Positions 26,601 to 34,517 of a stretch of 64,000 nucleotides of DNA are shown here, in pieces. Position numbers and translations under genes: made by a program. Source of the DNA: CAZFER01 sp964517495 (lineage in GTDB: Bacteria > Hinthialibacterota > Hinthialibacteria > Hinthialibacterales > Hinthialibacteraceae). The stretch lies in the NCBI GenBank assembly GCA_964517495.1, contig CAZFER010000001.1:62001-126000 (forward strand). Reading direction: 5' to 3'. How positions within the stretch are numbered: position 1 is the first letter of the stretch; every line of letters starts with the position of its first letter. The notes beneath the pieces are model-generated. The model worked only from the letters and a program-made list of their open reading frames with translations, was not told the origin of the DNA and did no database searches.

Positions 26601-26897
26601 GGCGCTGAAGGTTGGGGCACGCTGGAGCAGAAACAGTTCAAATCTCAGCAGGTTAATACGATCGAAGTGCAATGGGGACAATTAAATGTCAAATCGCTCC
26701 ACTTCCAAATTCAGCCCAACACGGATGTTACAAAGACTGAACTGAAATTGAATGGTAAAGCTGTCGATATTAAGCAAAAGCGAATTGATTACGAGACAGG
26801 GGATATACGATTAATTCTGCCGGAACCGGTTATGATCGATGCGGGTGAAATACTCAAAACGACGATTCATACTGCAAAAGACCATACGATCGGTTAG
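23640..26897 (+). CDS. Tat-exported GH116-like (DUF608) protein
   Basis: This 1085-aa protein is related to non-lysosomal glucosylceramidase/beta-glucosidase family GH116. The signature GMPIGGIATGQLYLGGDGRLLHW lies near residue 110. The C-terminal (alpha/alpha)6 catalytic domain covers about 590-1000, with an aspartate in NTFDINF where GH116 has its acid/base. At the position where GH116 enzymes carry the nucleophile glutamate, this protein reads GCCHGTCTHVWNY with no glutamate, so its chemistry is uncertain. The N-terminus is odd: CC at 24-25 and CC at 30-31 in an acidic stretch precede the twin-arginine signal NRRIFMK (R42-R43). It is cotranscribed with the FAD oxidoreductase, and a terminator follows. 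Confidence 0.8.
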   Translation: MKKKKQAFSLPIMQEQSESENDECCSGDDCCTPVKTPGGLNRRIFMKLAGAGAAALTTPRVIAGPFETPSDEVQHFVPADKKLNPEWMNLLLDKGKSKIYKGKELETIGMPIGGIATGQLYLGGDGRLLHWDIFNEHIFTGYGRDCYDSDPPESPVDQGFAIRVEQQGNVQTRRLDHTDYPGVEFLGEYPIGKVFYKDDEFPVSVELKAFSPFIPLNAADSALPATVMQFTVKNKTERTLKASLAGWLENAVCLNSGHEMFGERLNQLIQSHNLYFLNCSARSKPRPETERPPEVFANFEGDDYGNWKVEGEAFGSGPAKGTLPGQQNVSGYKGEGLVNSFLGGDEPHGKLISPTFEIKRPYINFLVGGGKRGGELGIQLIVDGEEIRNSMGNNRERLEWAFWNVSEWIGKTAHIEIVDNAHFGWGHINVDHIEFADQPHPSREGVLEDQEDYGTMGLALLENRRGVLASTSLPDGDMPDALFSDNGLLYQTQKKNLNEAAVRDFGLKHRGALGKTISLRPGEEETVTFAITWYFPDKRIPGREDDENLRGRYYSNRFASAYEVADYIEDQFDRLAGDTELWHQTYYDSTLPYWLLDRIHYTVANLATSTAQWFNNGRFWGWEGVGCCHGTCTHVWNYAHALARLFPELERSAREMQDLGVALEESGRIRFRGEFNNHYAADGQAGTILKCYREHLTSKNGDFLKRNWPKIKLALSYLLEQDNNDDGLIENSQHNTFDINFFGANTFVGSLYLAALRAAEEMALKMGEKEFAERCRSIFNQGSRLSVDKLFNGEYFIQEVDLDEHPEHQYGEGCLSDQLFGQGWAHQLGLGYIYPQDKVVSALNSIYKYNWAPDVGPQNKVHLPERYFARVGEAGLFTCTWPLSKHLDKGVRYKNEVWTGIEYQAAGHMLYEGLLIESLAIIRGIHERYDGLKHNPYNEVECGDHYARALASWGCLIALAGFEFNGPEGHIGFSPKMTPAQFRIPFTGAEGWGTLEQKQFKSQQVNTIEVQWGQLNVKSLHFQIQPNTDVTKTELKLNGKAVDIKQKRIDYETGDIRLILPEPVMIDAGEILKTTIHTAKDHTIG

Positions 26898-26916
26898 TAT
26901 GATATAATTACGAAAT

Positions 26917-26958
26917 GGCTCAAGATGCGATTATCCTGCATCTTGAGCCTTTCTTTAT
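26917..26958. terminator. Terminator between convergent genes
   Basis: A 12-bp stem (GGCTCAAGATGC at 26917-26928, GCATCTTGAGCC at 26938-26949) is followed by TTTCTTTA. It ends the plus-strand GH116-like transcript and, with a weaker T-rich tail on the other strand, may also end the minus-strand sugar operon. Confidence 0.8.
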
Positions 26959-27131
26959 GTTTTCGAACTTTGTTTATCCTTTTCGATGCCATGCAAACAA
27001 TCATACGCGCGGCAGAAAGGGCATCCTCGTTCGACTTTTTGCATGAACTTTCCATAGGCACTGGTTGGCCATTTTCGGCGTGCGATGCAAAATGGGCAGA
27101 TTCTACAAATGAATGCTAATATTTTCTGCAT
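26955..27131 (-). CDS. 58-aa cysteine-rich (zinc-ribbon-like) protein
   Basis: Reading the minus strand from ATG at 27131 gives a 58-residue basic protein. Its cysteines are at 9, 12, 15, 37, 40 and 45: ICRICPFC, then KVERGCPFCRAYDC. Two CPFC knuckles 24 residues apart are what a small zinc ribbon or rubredoxin-like fold needs. AAGGAA lies five bases before the ATG, and the gene begins only 19 bases after the stop of the upstream dehydrogenase gene. It is therefore the last gene of the minus-strand sugar operon. It ends at the edge of the shared terminator. The family is not recognised. A metal-binding regulator or assembly factor is a guess. Confidence 0.6.
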   Translation of the reverse strand: MQKILAFICRICPFCIARRKWPTSAYGKFMQKVERGCPFCRAYDCLHGIEKDKQSSKT

Positions 27132-27150
27132 TTTGTTTCCTTTTATATAA

Positions 27151-28314
27151 TTACATCGATTTCCATTCAGAACCCTCGTTGCTTGACTCTACGGCTTTAG
27201 TGATGAATTGCATTTCTCGTAATCCGTCGTAGACGGTGGGGAATTCGTACTCGTCTGTTTTCATGGGATGGCCCTCGAGATGGCGGCGAACGGCGCGCAC
27301 CACACCGCAATAGACATTGGCGAATCCTTCCAAAAATCCTTCTGGATGACCTGGCGGAAAACGGGTGGCATCGTTGGCGGCCTCGGATAAGTATCCCGCT
27401 TGGGCACGGGTGAGGATCTCACGCGGCTTGTTCAAGCGATAGATGGTCAGGTAATTGGGATTCTCCTGGTCCCACAGTATGGAACCTTCGGAACCGTAAA
27501 TGCGTAAACGCAAGGCGTTCTCTTCACCGATGGCCAGCTGGCTTAAAGTCATAACACCTTTCCCACCGTTTTTGAAACGCAGGAGAATATTAACATCCTC
27601 ATCCATTTCACGATCCGGGAGGAAAGTGCTTTTATCGGCACAAAGCGCTGTAATGGGATCACCGGTGACGTATTCCAGCAGATTGATACAGTGTGAACCG
27701 CAATCGCCCAGGGTGCCACCCAAGCCGGCTTGCTTGGGATCCATGCGCCAGACTGCCTGCTTTTGGCCGTGCTTTTCATGGGGAAAGGCAAAGAAATCCT
27801 GCAAGTATTCGATAATCACTTTGCGTACCGTTCCAATCTGGCCTGAACGGCAAAGATAACGGGCATGACGGATGAGGGGATAACCCGTGTAGTTATGCGA
27901 AAGGGCAAAGACGAGACCGGTTTTTTCAACCAGCTGAACCAGTTGTTCAGCTTCGTCGACACTGTAAGTCATGGGTTTATCACAAACAACATGGATGCCT
28001 GCCTCAAGAAAGGTATTGGCAATGGTGAAATGAGAGATGTTCTGGGTCGCAATGGCAACAAAATCGATGCGTTGATCTTCGGGCAGGTTTGCCTCTTTTT
28101 GTGCCATTTCTTCAAACGTGTCATAACAACGCGAGGGATCAAGATAAAGTTGTTTACCCGTTTCTCTGGTATTGGCGGGATTGCGGGAAAAACACCCCGC
28201 AACAAATTCCACCTGCTGGTCGAGTTGAGCCGCAAGCCGGTGCACCCCACCAATGAATGCACCTTGCCCACCCCCGACGGCTCCCATTCTCAGCTTTCGA
28301 ATCCAGGATTCCAT
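27151..28314 (-). CDS. Gfo/Idh/MocA-family dehydrogenase (cytoplasmic)
   Basis: This NAD(P)-dependent sugar or polyol dehydrogenase has 387 aa. The Rossmann motif is RMGAVGGGQGAFIGGVHR near residue 9. The family lysine is in CDKPMTYSVDEA (~125-135). GGTLGDCGSHCINLLEYVTG (~200) contains the conserved D/H of the active site. It has no signal peptide, unlike the paralogue at 16410. AAAGGGG precedes the start. The gene follows the TIM-barrel isomerase by 20 bases and is followed by a small cysteine-rich gene. Dehydrogenase plus isomerase pairs of this kind typically process inositols or keto-sugars, but the substrate cannot be told. Confidence 0.9.
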   Translation of the reverse strand: MESWIRKLRMGAVGGGQGAFIGGVHRLAAQLDQQVEFVAGCFSRNPANTRETGKQLYLDPSRCYDTFEEMAQKEANLPEDQRIDFVAIATQNISHFTIANTFLEAGIHVVCDKPMTYSVDEAEQLVQLVEKTGLVFALSHNYTGYPLIRHARYLCRSGQIGTVRKVIIEYLQDFFAFPHEKHGQKQAVWRMDPKQAGLGGTLGDCGSHCINLLEYVTGDPITALCADKSTFLPDREMDEDVNILLRFKNGGKGVMTLSQLAIGEENALRLRIYGSEGSILWDQENPNYLTIYRLNKPREILTRAQAGYLSEAANDATRFPPGHPEGFLEGFANVYCGVVRAVRRHLEGHPMKTDEYEFPTVYDGLREMQFITKAVESSNEGSEWKSM

Positions 28315-28334
28315 ACCATTTGGCCCCTTTCAAT

Positions 28335-29342
28335 TCAACTATTCTTTTTGACTTCCATAATACAATCGCGGGTGAGGATGGAGAGTTCAATACCGTGGGT
28401 TCCCGCTTCGCGCATTTCACGGGCACCCCGCTGGTTCATTAATTGAACCACCTGATTGGCAAGATGCAGGTTATCGCGGGAGAGTTCGATAAAGCGGCGG
28501 GCATCATCACGATAAGGGAATAGATCAAGACCCAACCAGCCATCGTATTCGATTTCATCGAGGATATACATAACCGATACCAAGCGGATAAAGTTGACTG
28601 AGCCTGGAGGAAGATCAGCATCACATTGTTGGTCGTTATCGTTGAAATGGGTGTGATAAAGTTTGCCATAGCGGCAGATCAGGCCGAGCTGATCTTCAAG
28701 GTTTTCAGCCGCAATCAAACTATGACCGATGTCGAGATTAATACCAAAATGAGTATCGTCTATTTCATTGACCAGGCAAAGTGCTTGAGCGGTGTGCCCC
28801 ATAAGGATATGGGAACGCGGTTCAAAAGGTTTGGGTTCAATACAGATTTTTGTTTGGTATTTGTTTTGGTGAAGGTATTCAAGGATTTGTCGGACGCTAT
28901 CAACATAGCGATCATAAAGCGAACGATAGTTGGCTTGTAAGGGAAAGTCATTGCCATCGGTGGCGGGCCACAACACACTGATCGGAACCTCAAAGCGCGC
29001 GCCCATATCCAGCGCCGCTTTCACACGAGCGACCGCTTGGGTTCGAACATGGGGATCGGAATCGGCAAGGGCTCCAAACTTGTACTGCTTTTCCGTCCAG
29101 GTATGTCCGCAGAGTTGGACGATTTGGAGATTGTAATCCTTGAGTATTTTCTCGATATCATTGGCGTTGGATTCGTCGAGTTCGGTGGGTAAATGCAATT
29201 CGATCCCATCCACGCCTTCAATTTCACCGACTTGTTTTATGCGATCCAGAACAGGTACAAATTCGCCGAATCCATTAACATTGAATCGATCCACTAGATT
29301 GGTGTTACCCCAAATTCCCATCGAAATTCGTAGTTTATCCAT
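28335..29342 (-). CDS. Sugar isomerase/epimerase, xylose-isomerase-like TIM barrel
   Basis: This 335-aa protein of the AP_endonuc_2/xylose isomerase-like superfamily acts on sugars with a divalent metal. Probable metal ligands in family order are E169 (CIEPKPFEP), D204 (INLDIGHSL), H232 (YHTHFNDND) and D273 (GLDLFPYRD). The HTHFNDND and DIGH elements resemble the L-rhamnose isomerase/epimerase-like subgroup more than the tagatose-epimerase group, but I would not assign a substrate. It lies within the minus-strand sugar operon, separated from the upstream kinase gene by ~210 bases that hold a copy of a dispersed repeat. Confidence 0.82.
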   Translation of the reverse strand: MDKLRISMGIWGNTNLVDRFNVNGFGEFVPVLDRIKQVGEIEGVDGIELHLPTELDESNANDIEKILKDYNLQIVQLCGHTWTEKQYKFGALADSDPHVRTQAVARVKAALDMGARFEVPISVLWPATDGNDFPLQANYRSLYDRYVDSVRQILEYLHQNKYQTKICIEPKPFEPRSHILMGHTAQALCLVNEIDDTHFGINLDIGHSLIAAENLEDQLGLICRYGKLYHTHFNDNDQQCDADLPPGSVNFIRLVSVMYILDEIEYDGWLGLDLFPYRDDARRFIELSRDNLHLANQVVQLMNQRGAREMREAGTHGIELSILTRDCIMEVKKNS

Positions 29343-29433
29343 TTTGTTATCTCCCCTATATCAATGTTCATTGAATCATTTTCTTCATTTTTTTGGATCA
29401 AAGCTAACCCAGATGTTTTGCCTATAACAATGT

Positions 29434-29519
29434 TAGGGCGAACACATAGGTTCGCCCCTACAAGGTGTAGGGGATTGATCTATATGTCAACCCAGTTTAG
29501 AGACTCTCCTTTATGTGAT
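29434..29519. repeat. Dispersed palindromic repeat, copy B
   Basis: TAGGGCGAAC-ACATAG-GTTCGCCCCTA forms a palindromic head, and the following ~60 bases match the tail of copy A at 824-918 (ATTGA..TAT.T, ..TTTAGA.ACTCT). It is inserted between the kinase and isomerase genes of one operon, so it is likely transcribed and would fold as a hairpin in the mRNA. Confidence 0.6.
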
Positions 29520-29555
29520 ATGCAAAGTTCATTTATTTTCATAGGATTTCCCCGC

Positions 29556-30500
29556 TCACATAAGGCAATACGCGCCGAATGATTGATCGATGGAACGTTC
29601 GTTGCCATTTTGTAAAAAATGCTCAATTTGTTCAGGTGTAATCGGGGTGGTTGCGCCTGATTGGGTGGCGACCAAGGCTCCATATGCATTGCCGAATTCG
29701 CAGCATGTTTTTAGATCATTATTCTCCAATAATTTATGCAAAAAGCCGGCGGTGAATGCATCACCTGATCCACATGGATCGACAAGATCGATTTTATATC
29801 CGGGAATGTAAATCGGTTTCCCCTCTTGCTCCATAGCCAATACACCGCGATCACCAAGGGTGACCAGGCAATGACTCAGGGACCAGGTCTGAATCATTTC
29901 CGCGCAAAATGAAGCGAGAGTATCCGCTTTTAAATCGAGCATTTCGATCAATTCATGGGCTTCGTTGTCATTCAATTTTAGTAGATTGGCATGAGATAAC
30001 GATTGGGTGACGGTTTCCTGGTTATAGCAATCCTTCCGCAAATTGATATCCAATAGGCACTGAGTATCATTTGCCAATTCCAGCATGGTCATCACGGTTT
30101 CTCGTGTTTTTGGAGCGCGTTGGACCAGGGTACCAAAGCATAAGCAATCAATGGAGGGCATAAACGCGCGCAGTTCATCCGTCAATTCGATTTGGTCGTA
30201 GGCGACATTGGGAACAATATAATAATCCGGATTGTTGGGATCATCGAGATTGACCTGCACTGTACCAGTAGGGAGAGATTCATCCCACTGGATAAAGCGG
30301 TCATTCATCCCAAGTACAATGATTTTTTGATGAGCCTTTTCGCCCAATTCATCACGGCCCAGCCGGCTGACCATCATGGCGACGTTGTCCAATGAATTAA
30401 CCCGGTAGGCAAAGTTGAATGGGGCGCCTCCCAACTGGGGACCGTCTGGCAAGAGATCCCATAGCACTTCACCGACGGAAAGTACAATTTTTTTACTCAT
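29556..30500 (-). CDS. PfkB-family carbohydrate kinase (fructokinase-like)
   Basis: This ribokinase-superfamily sugar kinase has 314 aa. It starts KKIVLSVGEVLWDLLPDGPQLGGAPFNFA, the sugar-binding N-terminus typical of fructokinases. VSRLGRDELGEK follows, and the C-terminal catalytic signature DPCGSGDAFTAGFLHKLL contains the general-base aspartate. It lacks a transmembrane or regulatory extension. It is 41 bases downstream of the aldolase gene in the operon. Together they could phosphorylate a ketose and cleave or form fructose-6-phosphate, although the actual substrate may differ. Confidence 0.92.
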   Translation of the reverse strand: MSKKIVLSVGEVLWDLLPDGPQLGGAPFNFAYRVNSLDNVAMMVSRLGRDELGEKAHQKIIVLGMNDRFIQWDESLPTGTVQVNLDDPNNPDYYIVPNVAYDQIELTDELRAFMPSIDCLCFGTLVQRAPKTRETVMTMLELANDTQCLLDINLRKDCYNQETVTQSLSHANLLKLNDNEAHELIEMLDLKADTLASFCAEMIQTWSLSHCLVTLGDRGVLAMEQEGKPIYIPGYKIDLVDPCGSGDAFTAGFLHKLLENNDLKTCCEFGNAYGALVATQSGATTPITPEQIEHFLQNGNERSIDQSFGAYCLM

Positions 30501-30541
30501 AATTAAATGCCTTTAATCTCATTCCCGCGTGAACAGATACA

Positions 30542-31198
30542 TTATTTAGAAGATTCTACAACCTTTGCCCAGTCTTTTTCAAACTGTGCGATCCCCAAAT
30601 CGGTTAATGGATGCTTAAAGCATTGATAAAAGAGGCTTTCAGGGATGGTTGCGATATCCACGCCCGCACGCAGGCATGAGAGCATATGGTTTTGAGTTTT
30701 AAGGCTTCCAGCAATAATTTCAGAATCATAACCGTAATTATGCTTGATAGTGACAGCATCTGAAATAAGAATATCGCTTTCATTGGCGCAGGCATCCAGA
30801 CGGCTGAGAACAATACTGACATAAGAAGCTCCCGCCTTCATGGCCAGATAAGCTTGAGTGCTGGAAAATACCATGGTGACATTAACCTGAATCTTGAGTT
30901 CCTTTTCCAACACATGGACGGCTTTTAAGCCCTCTACTGTCATGGGGATTTTTACAACGATATTGGGCGCCATTTGGGAAATGTTGCGGGCTTCTTCGAC
31001 CAGTTCTTTGGATGTCTGCCCCATGGCTTCCACACTGACTGGCCCAGGGATAATGGAACAGATTTCCTTTACCACATCGTTATAGTTCCCGCCGGCTTGT
31101 GCTAATTTGGAAGGATTGGTGGTAATGCCGTCAATCAAACCAGTGAAACTGGCTTGCCGTATATTGGCTACATCTGCTGTATCAAGGAATATCTTCAT
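30542..31198 (-). CDS. Fructose-6-phosphate aldolase / transaldolase-like (TalC/FSA) protein
   Basis: This short-form transaldolase family protein of 218 aa forms a single TIM barrel. It begins MKIFLDTADVANIRQ and has GITTNPSKLA. The Schiff-base lysine is K83 in VVKIPMT. It continues with NVTMVFSSTQAYLAMKAGASYVSIVLSR, the classical FSA/TalC order. It may act as fructose-6-phosphate aldolase or as transaldolase, since sequence length does not separate these. It sits between the E1 beta gene and the kinase gene and is probably cotranscribed with both. Confidence 0.93.
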   Translation of the reverse strand: MKIFLDTADVANIRQASFTGLIDGITTNPSKLAQAGGNYNDVVKEICSIIPGPVSVEAMGQTSKELVEEARNISQMAPNIVVKIPMTVEGLKAVHVLEKELKIQVNVTMVFSSTQAYLAMKAGASYVSIVLSRLDACANESDILISDAVTIKHNYGYDSEIIAGSLKTQNHMLSCLRAGVDIATIPESLFYQCFKHPLTDLGIAQFEKDWAKVVESSK

Positions 31199-31247
31199 CG
31201 TAATTTATCTCTCCATAAATTTTTGTTTTAAGATCATATACTAAAAA

Positions 31248-32267
31248 TCAAACTGCGCTTACTGCTCGCTTAACTGCCTCAACAATATCTTCAACCTGAG
31301 GGATACAAGCTTTTTCCAATGCTTGATTATAGGGAATTGGAGTATTTTTTCCGGCTAAAATTTCAATCGGGGCGTCCAAGTAATCGAACGCCTCGGCTTG
31401 AATAATTGAGGCAATGTCTGAGGCTACCCCGCCACGCCGGACGGCTTCTTGCACAATGATGGCGTGTTCCGTTTTGCGCACTGAATTTAGAATAAGATCC
31501 TTATCAAGTGGAACCAGGCTTCGTGGATCAACCACTTCGACTTCGATTCCATCCATGGCTAATATTTCTGCTGCTTCCAGCGAGCGAGGTATCATGTTAG
31601 ACCAGGCAATCAAAGTTGCATCCTTCCCCTTTCGTTTTATGGCCCCTTCACCCAGAGGGATCAAGTATTCATCGTCAGGTACTGGTCCATTGGTGGTGTA
31701 AAGCAATTTATGTTCGATGAAAATGACGGGATCATCATCACGAATAGCGCTTTTTAATAAGCCTTTGGCATCGTATGGTGAAGAAGGCATCACCACTTTG
31801 AGACCGGGAATATGATAGAATAGTGCTTCCAAGGATTGGGAATGTTGCGCTGCGACTCCTGTTCCACTGCCCCCCTGAGTGCGTAGTACCAGGGGAACGC
31901 TTCCCTTCCCACCGGTCATGAATTTATACTTGGCGGCCTGATTGACCAATTGATCCATGATGAGCATAGCAAAGTCAATGAAAAGTATTTCAACGACTGG
32001 CCGCATGCCCGTGATGGCGGCTCCTACACCCGCCCCGGTAAAACTGGCTTCCGCAATGGGGGTATCAATAACTCGCTCAGGTCCGAATTCATCCAACAAG
32101 CCTACAGTTACTTTAAAGGATCCTCCACGCTCAGCAATGCCTTCACCCATGACAAACACATTGGGATCACGGCGCATTTCCTCAAACATGGCTTCATTTA
32201 ATGCTTCACGATATAGTTTAGTTTTGGCCGAAGTCGAAACGGCGTTCAACGTTGGAGCAGTTGTCAT
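31248..32267 (-). CDS. 2-oxoacid dehydrogenase E1 component, beta subunit
   Basis: This is the beta chain of a pyruvate/acetoin/branched-chain type E1, giving part of the thiamine-diphosphate site in an alpha2beta2 tetramer. Recognisable segments are REALNEAMFEEM, VFVMGEGIAERGG, VIDTPIAEASFTGAGVGAA, VLRTQGGSGTG and VVMPSSPYDAKGLLKSAI, with VEVVDPRSLVPLD and the C-terminal transketolase-type domain. The frame extends upstream to 32399, but the ATG at 32267 has GGGGG before it and begins two bases after the alpha-subunit stop codon, so it is the real start. There is no E2 or E3 gene in the operon. Confidence 0.93.
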   Translation of the reverse strand: MTTAPTLNAVSTSAKTKLYREALNEAMFEEMRRDPNVFVMGEGIAERGGSFKVTVGLLDEFGPERVIDTPIAEASFTGAGVGAAITGMRPVVEILFIDFAMLIMDQLVNQAAKYKFMTGGKGSVPLVLRTQGGSGTGVAAQHSQSLEALFYHIPGLKVVMPSSPYDAKGLLKSAIRDDDPVIFIEHKLLYTTNGPVPDDEYLIPLGEGAIKRKGKDATLIAWSNMIPRSLEAAEILAMDGIEVEVVDPRSLVPLDKDLILNSVRKTEHAIIVQEAVRRGGVASDIASIIQAEAFDYLDAPIEILAGKNTPIPYNQALEKACIPQVEDIVEAVKRAVSAV

Positions 32268-32268
32268 T

Positions 32269-33225
32269 TTATCCCCCAATTTCCTGCAAAAAGGCTTCAA
32301 CAGATGGTTCTGGGCTCTGTTTGCCATACTCAATGGCTTCGTCCATCTGTTGTTCAATCTCTTGTTTGATTGTCTCAATATCCGCTTGGGTAAAACCACC
32401 TTTTGTCAGCATATAATCTTTGCATATATTTAATGGGTCTCTTGACTTGTAATATTCCATCTTTTCTTGCGGCATGTATTTGCCCGGATCATTGCAATGA
32501 TGCCCGCCATGCCGATAGGTTTTTGCTTCGAAATAAACAGGTCCTTTGCCTTGCTGGCATCGTTCTACCGCTTCGCGAGTTTTTTCAAACATATCAAAGA
32601 CATTATTGCCATCCAGAGAAAAGGAGGGGACTCCAAAGGCTTCTCCTTTTTTATAGAGTTCAGCCACCCGGGTGGAATCTTCAATGTGAGTGGATACGGC
32701 GTATTGGTTGTTTTCAACGACCAAAATCAACGGCACGCTCCATATGGCAGCTAAATTGAGGGCTTCGCTGAAGACGCCATTATTTACCCCGCCATCGGAA
32801 GTAAACACCACTGCCACGCAATCCTTTTTTCGTATTTTTGCCCCCAATGCCGCCCCTACACCGTGGGGAATGCCTGCTGCGACGACGCCATTTGCGCCTA
32901 AGTTACCGGCGGTCATATCAGCGATGTGCATTGAACCGCCACGACCGGCACAATAGCCGTCGACCTTGCCGAACAATTCAGCCACCATTCGTTTTATGTC
33001 AGCACCACGTGCGATGCAATGGCCATGGCCGCGATGGGTACTCACGATGTAATCCTGCTTGCGTAAAGCAGCACATACCCCTACTGCGATGGCTTCCTCG
33101 CCCAAATAAGGGTGAAAATAGCCACGAACATATTGGTTTCGGTATAATTGAATACAACGTGTTTCAAACACACGTATCGTGTAAATGGTTTGATAAAGTT
33201 TTTTCAAAAAATCCTTGGTGTACAT
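32269..33225 (-). CDS. 2-oxoacid dehydrogenase E1 component, alpha subunit
   Basis: This is the thiamine-diphosphate-binding alpha chain paired with the next gene. It shows GYFHPYLGEEAIAVG, STHRGHGHCIARG, GRGGSMHI and the TPP motif TSDGGVNNGVFSEALNLAA ending in ENNQYAVST. The first glycine of the usual GDG is serine here, which is unusual but keeps the metal-binding aspartate. The frame reaches 33330, but the extension is not family-like. The ATG at 33225 (MYTKDFLKKLYQTIYTIR) with GAGAG upstream fits the normal N-terminus. It is the first gene of the minus-strand sugar operon. Acetoin, pyruvate or a sugar-derived oxoacid could be the substrate. Confidence 0.92.
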   Translation of the reverse strand: MYTKDFLKKLYQTIYTIRVFETRCIQLYRNQYVRGYFHPYLGEEAIAVGVCAALRKQDYIVSTHRGHGHCIARGADIKRMVAELFGKVDGYCAGRGGSMHIADMTAGNLGANGVVAAGIPHGVGAALGAKIRKKDCVAVVFTSDGGVNNGVFSEALNLAAIWSVPLILVVENNQYAVSTHIEDSTRVAELYKKGEAFGVPSFSLDGNNVFDMFEKTREAVERCQQGKGPVYFEAKTYRHGGHHCNDPGKYMPQEKMEYYKSRDPLNICKDYMLTKGGFTQADIETIKQEIEQQMDEAIEYGKQSPEPSVEAFLQEIGG

Positions 33226-33440
33226 ATCGCTCTCACTTGTTAGTGCGTTAACTTGATCATAACGGTATAATAAGGTCATGACCGGTATTCTATCAATACC
33301 TATGGATAGAATGGTGGGATTAAAGTTCAATTATTGATACACTCAATTCGGATTCCTCGACATTCTTTTAAAATAATTGGATTCTCGGTTTAAAATGTTT
33401 TAATATATAAAAGGAAGTTTATTATTTTCCAAAAGGATTA

Positions 33441-34484
33441 ATGCTCATGAAATGGTTTATACGTGTATTCTTTACCACCGTCATGGTATTACTTATTGGT
33501 ATACAGCAAAGTGAAAGTACAGATAAAAACAAGAAATCATCCCGTAAACGGGATAATTATTCACAAAGATATCGCGAAATGTACGAAGATTATGCCAAAC
33601 ACTATCCGGAAAATTATCATCGGCTTTCCAACATTAATGATTCAGATGATATGTATAAACGAGGCGAGTTTTGGCAACATGGGCTCCCGCATGGTCAGGA
33701 AAGCAACAGTAATAATTCCAAGAAAGGAACAAAAGCTCCGTCAACCAACCGTGGAGGCCGCAGTGGCGGCGGTGGTGGTGGAGGAAGTTCTATTGATGTT
33801 TACAGCCTTATTCAGCCTGAATACCCAATGTGGATTCGCAGGATGTTGATGGCCAATTCTGAATTTAATGATCGACAGATACGCAATGCGACCAATTCTC
33901 CCCAGGAAACACTTCCACCTGTTGAAAATCCACCATTGGATAATTTATCCTTTGAGAATACCAATTCTCCATTTTTAAACAGGAATGATTCACAATCCAA
34001 GAACACTCAACTATTAATCAATGAAAATGAAATTTCATCGCCACCTTCGATCGATAGTATTATCCCAAATGATTTGGATGAATCAGATTTAACAATCAAA
34101 CAAAAAGTGGTGTATCGGTTGATAATGGAGGGTGATGGATTATTCAAACGGCGCCGCTTTCAAGCCGCCATGCATGAATATCAAACCGCCTTGATTTATT
34201 ATCCCGATGCAAAACCCCTAATTATGAGACTGGCCCTATCCCAGTTTGCAGCTGGGAACCGGATTGATGCTGAACAACGATTAAAGGATTTAACGTTATC
34301 GGATGAAACAGTACAAAATTTTCGCTCTCTTATCGCTTCAATTTATCCATCTCGTCGGGATTTTGATTACCACATGTCCCGCTTGAGCCAGGAGATTGCA
34401 TCTCAACAAGAGAATAAAGAGAGTTCATTGTTTGCTATGATGCAGACCATCATAAATCCAATTAAGATTTCTACTATGGATTAG
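33441..34484 (+). CDS. Secreted or anchored protein of unknown function with TPR-like C-terminus
   Basis: A signal peptide or N-terminal anchor (FIRVFFTTVMVLLIGIQ) is followed by a basic, tyrosine-rich stretch and a seven-glycine run (~113-119). A low-complexity N/P/S region follows, then a ~110-residue helical C-terminal part (KQKVVYRLIMEGDGLFKRRRFQAAMHEYQTALIYYPDAK). This last part has the spacing of a tetratricopeptide-like repeat. No enzyme motif is present. The start could be the ATG at 33441 or 33447. It is divergent from the E1 operon. No family is recognised. The arrangement suggests a periplasmic or envelope scaffold protein. Confidence 0.7.
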   Translation: MLMKWFIRVFFTTVMVLLIGIQQSESTDKNKKSSRKRDNYSQRYREMYEDYAKHYPENYHRLSNINDSDDMYKRGEFWQHGLPHGQESNSNNSKKGTKAPSTNRGGRSGGGGGGGSSIDVYSLIQPEYPMWIRRMLMANSEFNDRQIRNATNSPQETLPPVENPPLDNLSFENTNSPFLNRNDSQSKNTQLLINENEISSPPSIDSIIPNDLDESDLTIKQKVVYRLIMEGDGLFKRRRFQAAMHEYQTALIYYPDAKPLIMRLALSQFAAGNRIDAEQRLKDLTLSDETVQNFRSLIASIYPSRRDFDYHMSRLSQEIASQQENKESSLFAMMQTIINPIKISTMD

Positions 34485-34517
34485 GTTTAAAACAATTCAT
34501 TCATGATGGAGGAACAA

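Noticed and set aside
26925..27119. 64-codon plus-strand frame
   Set aside because: It begins inside a terminator stem and is opposite the cysteine-rich minus-strand gene, which has a better ribosome binding site and a motif.
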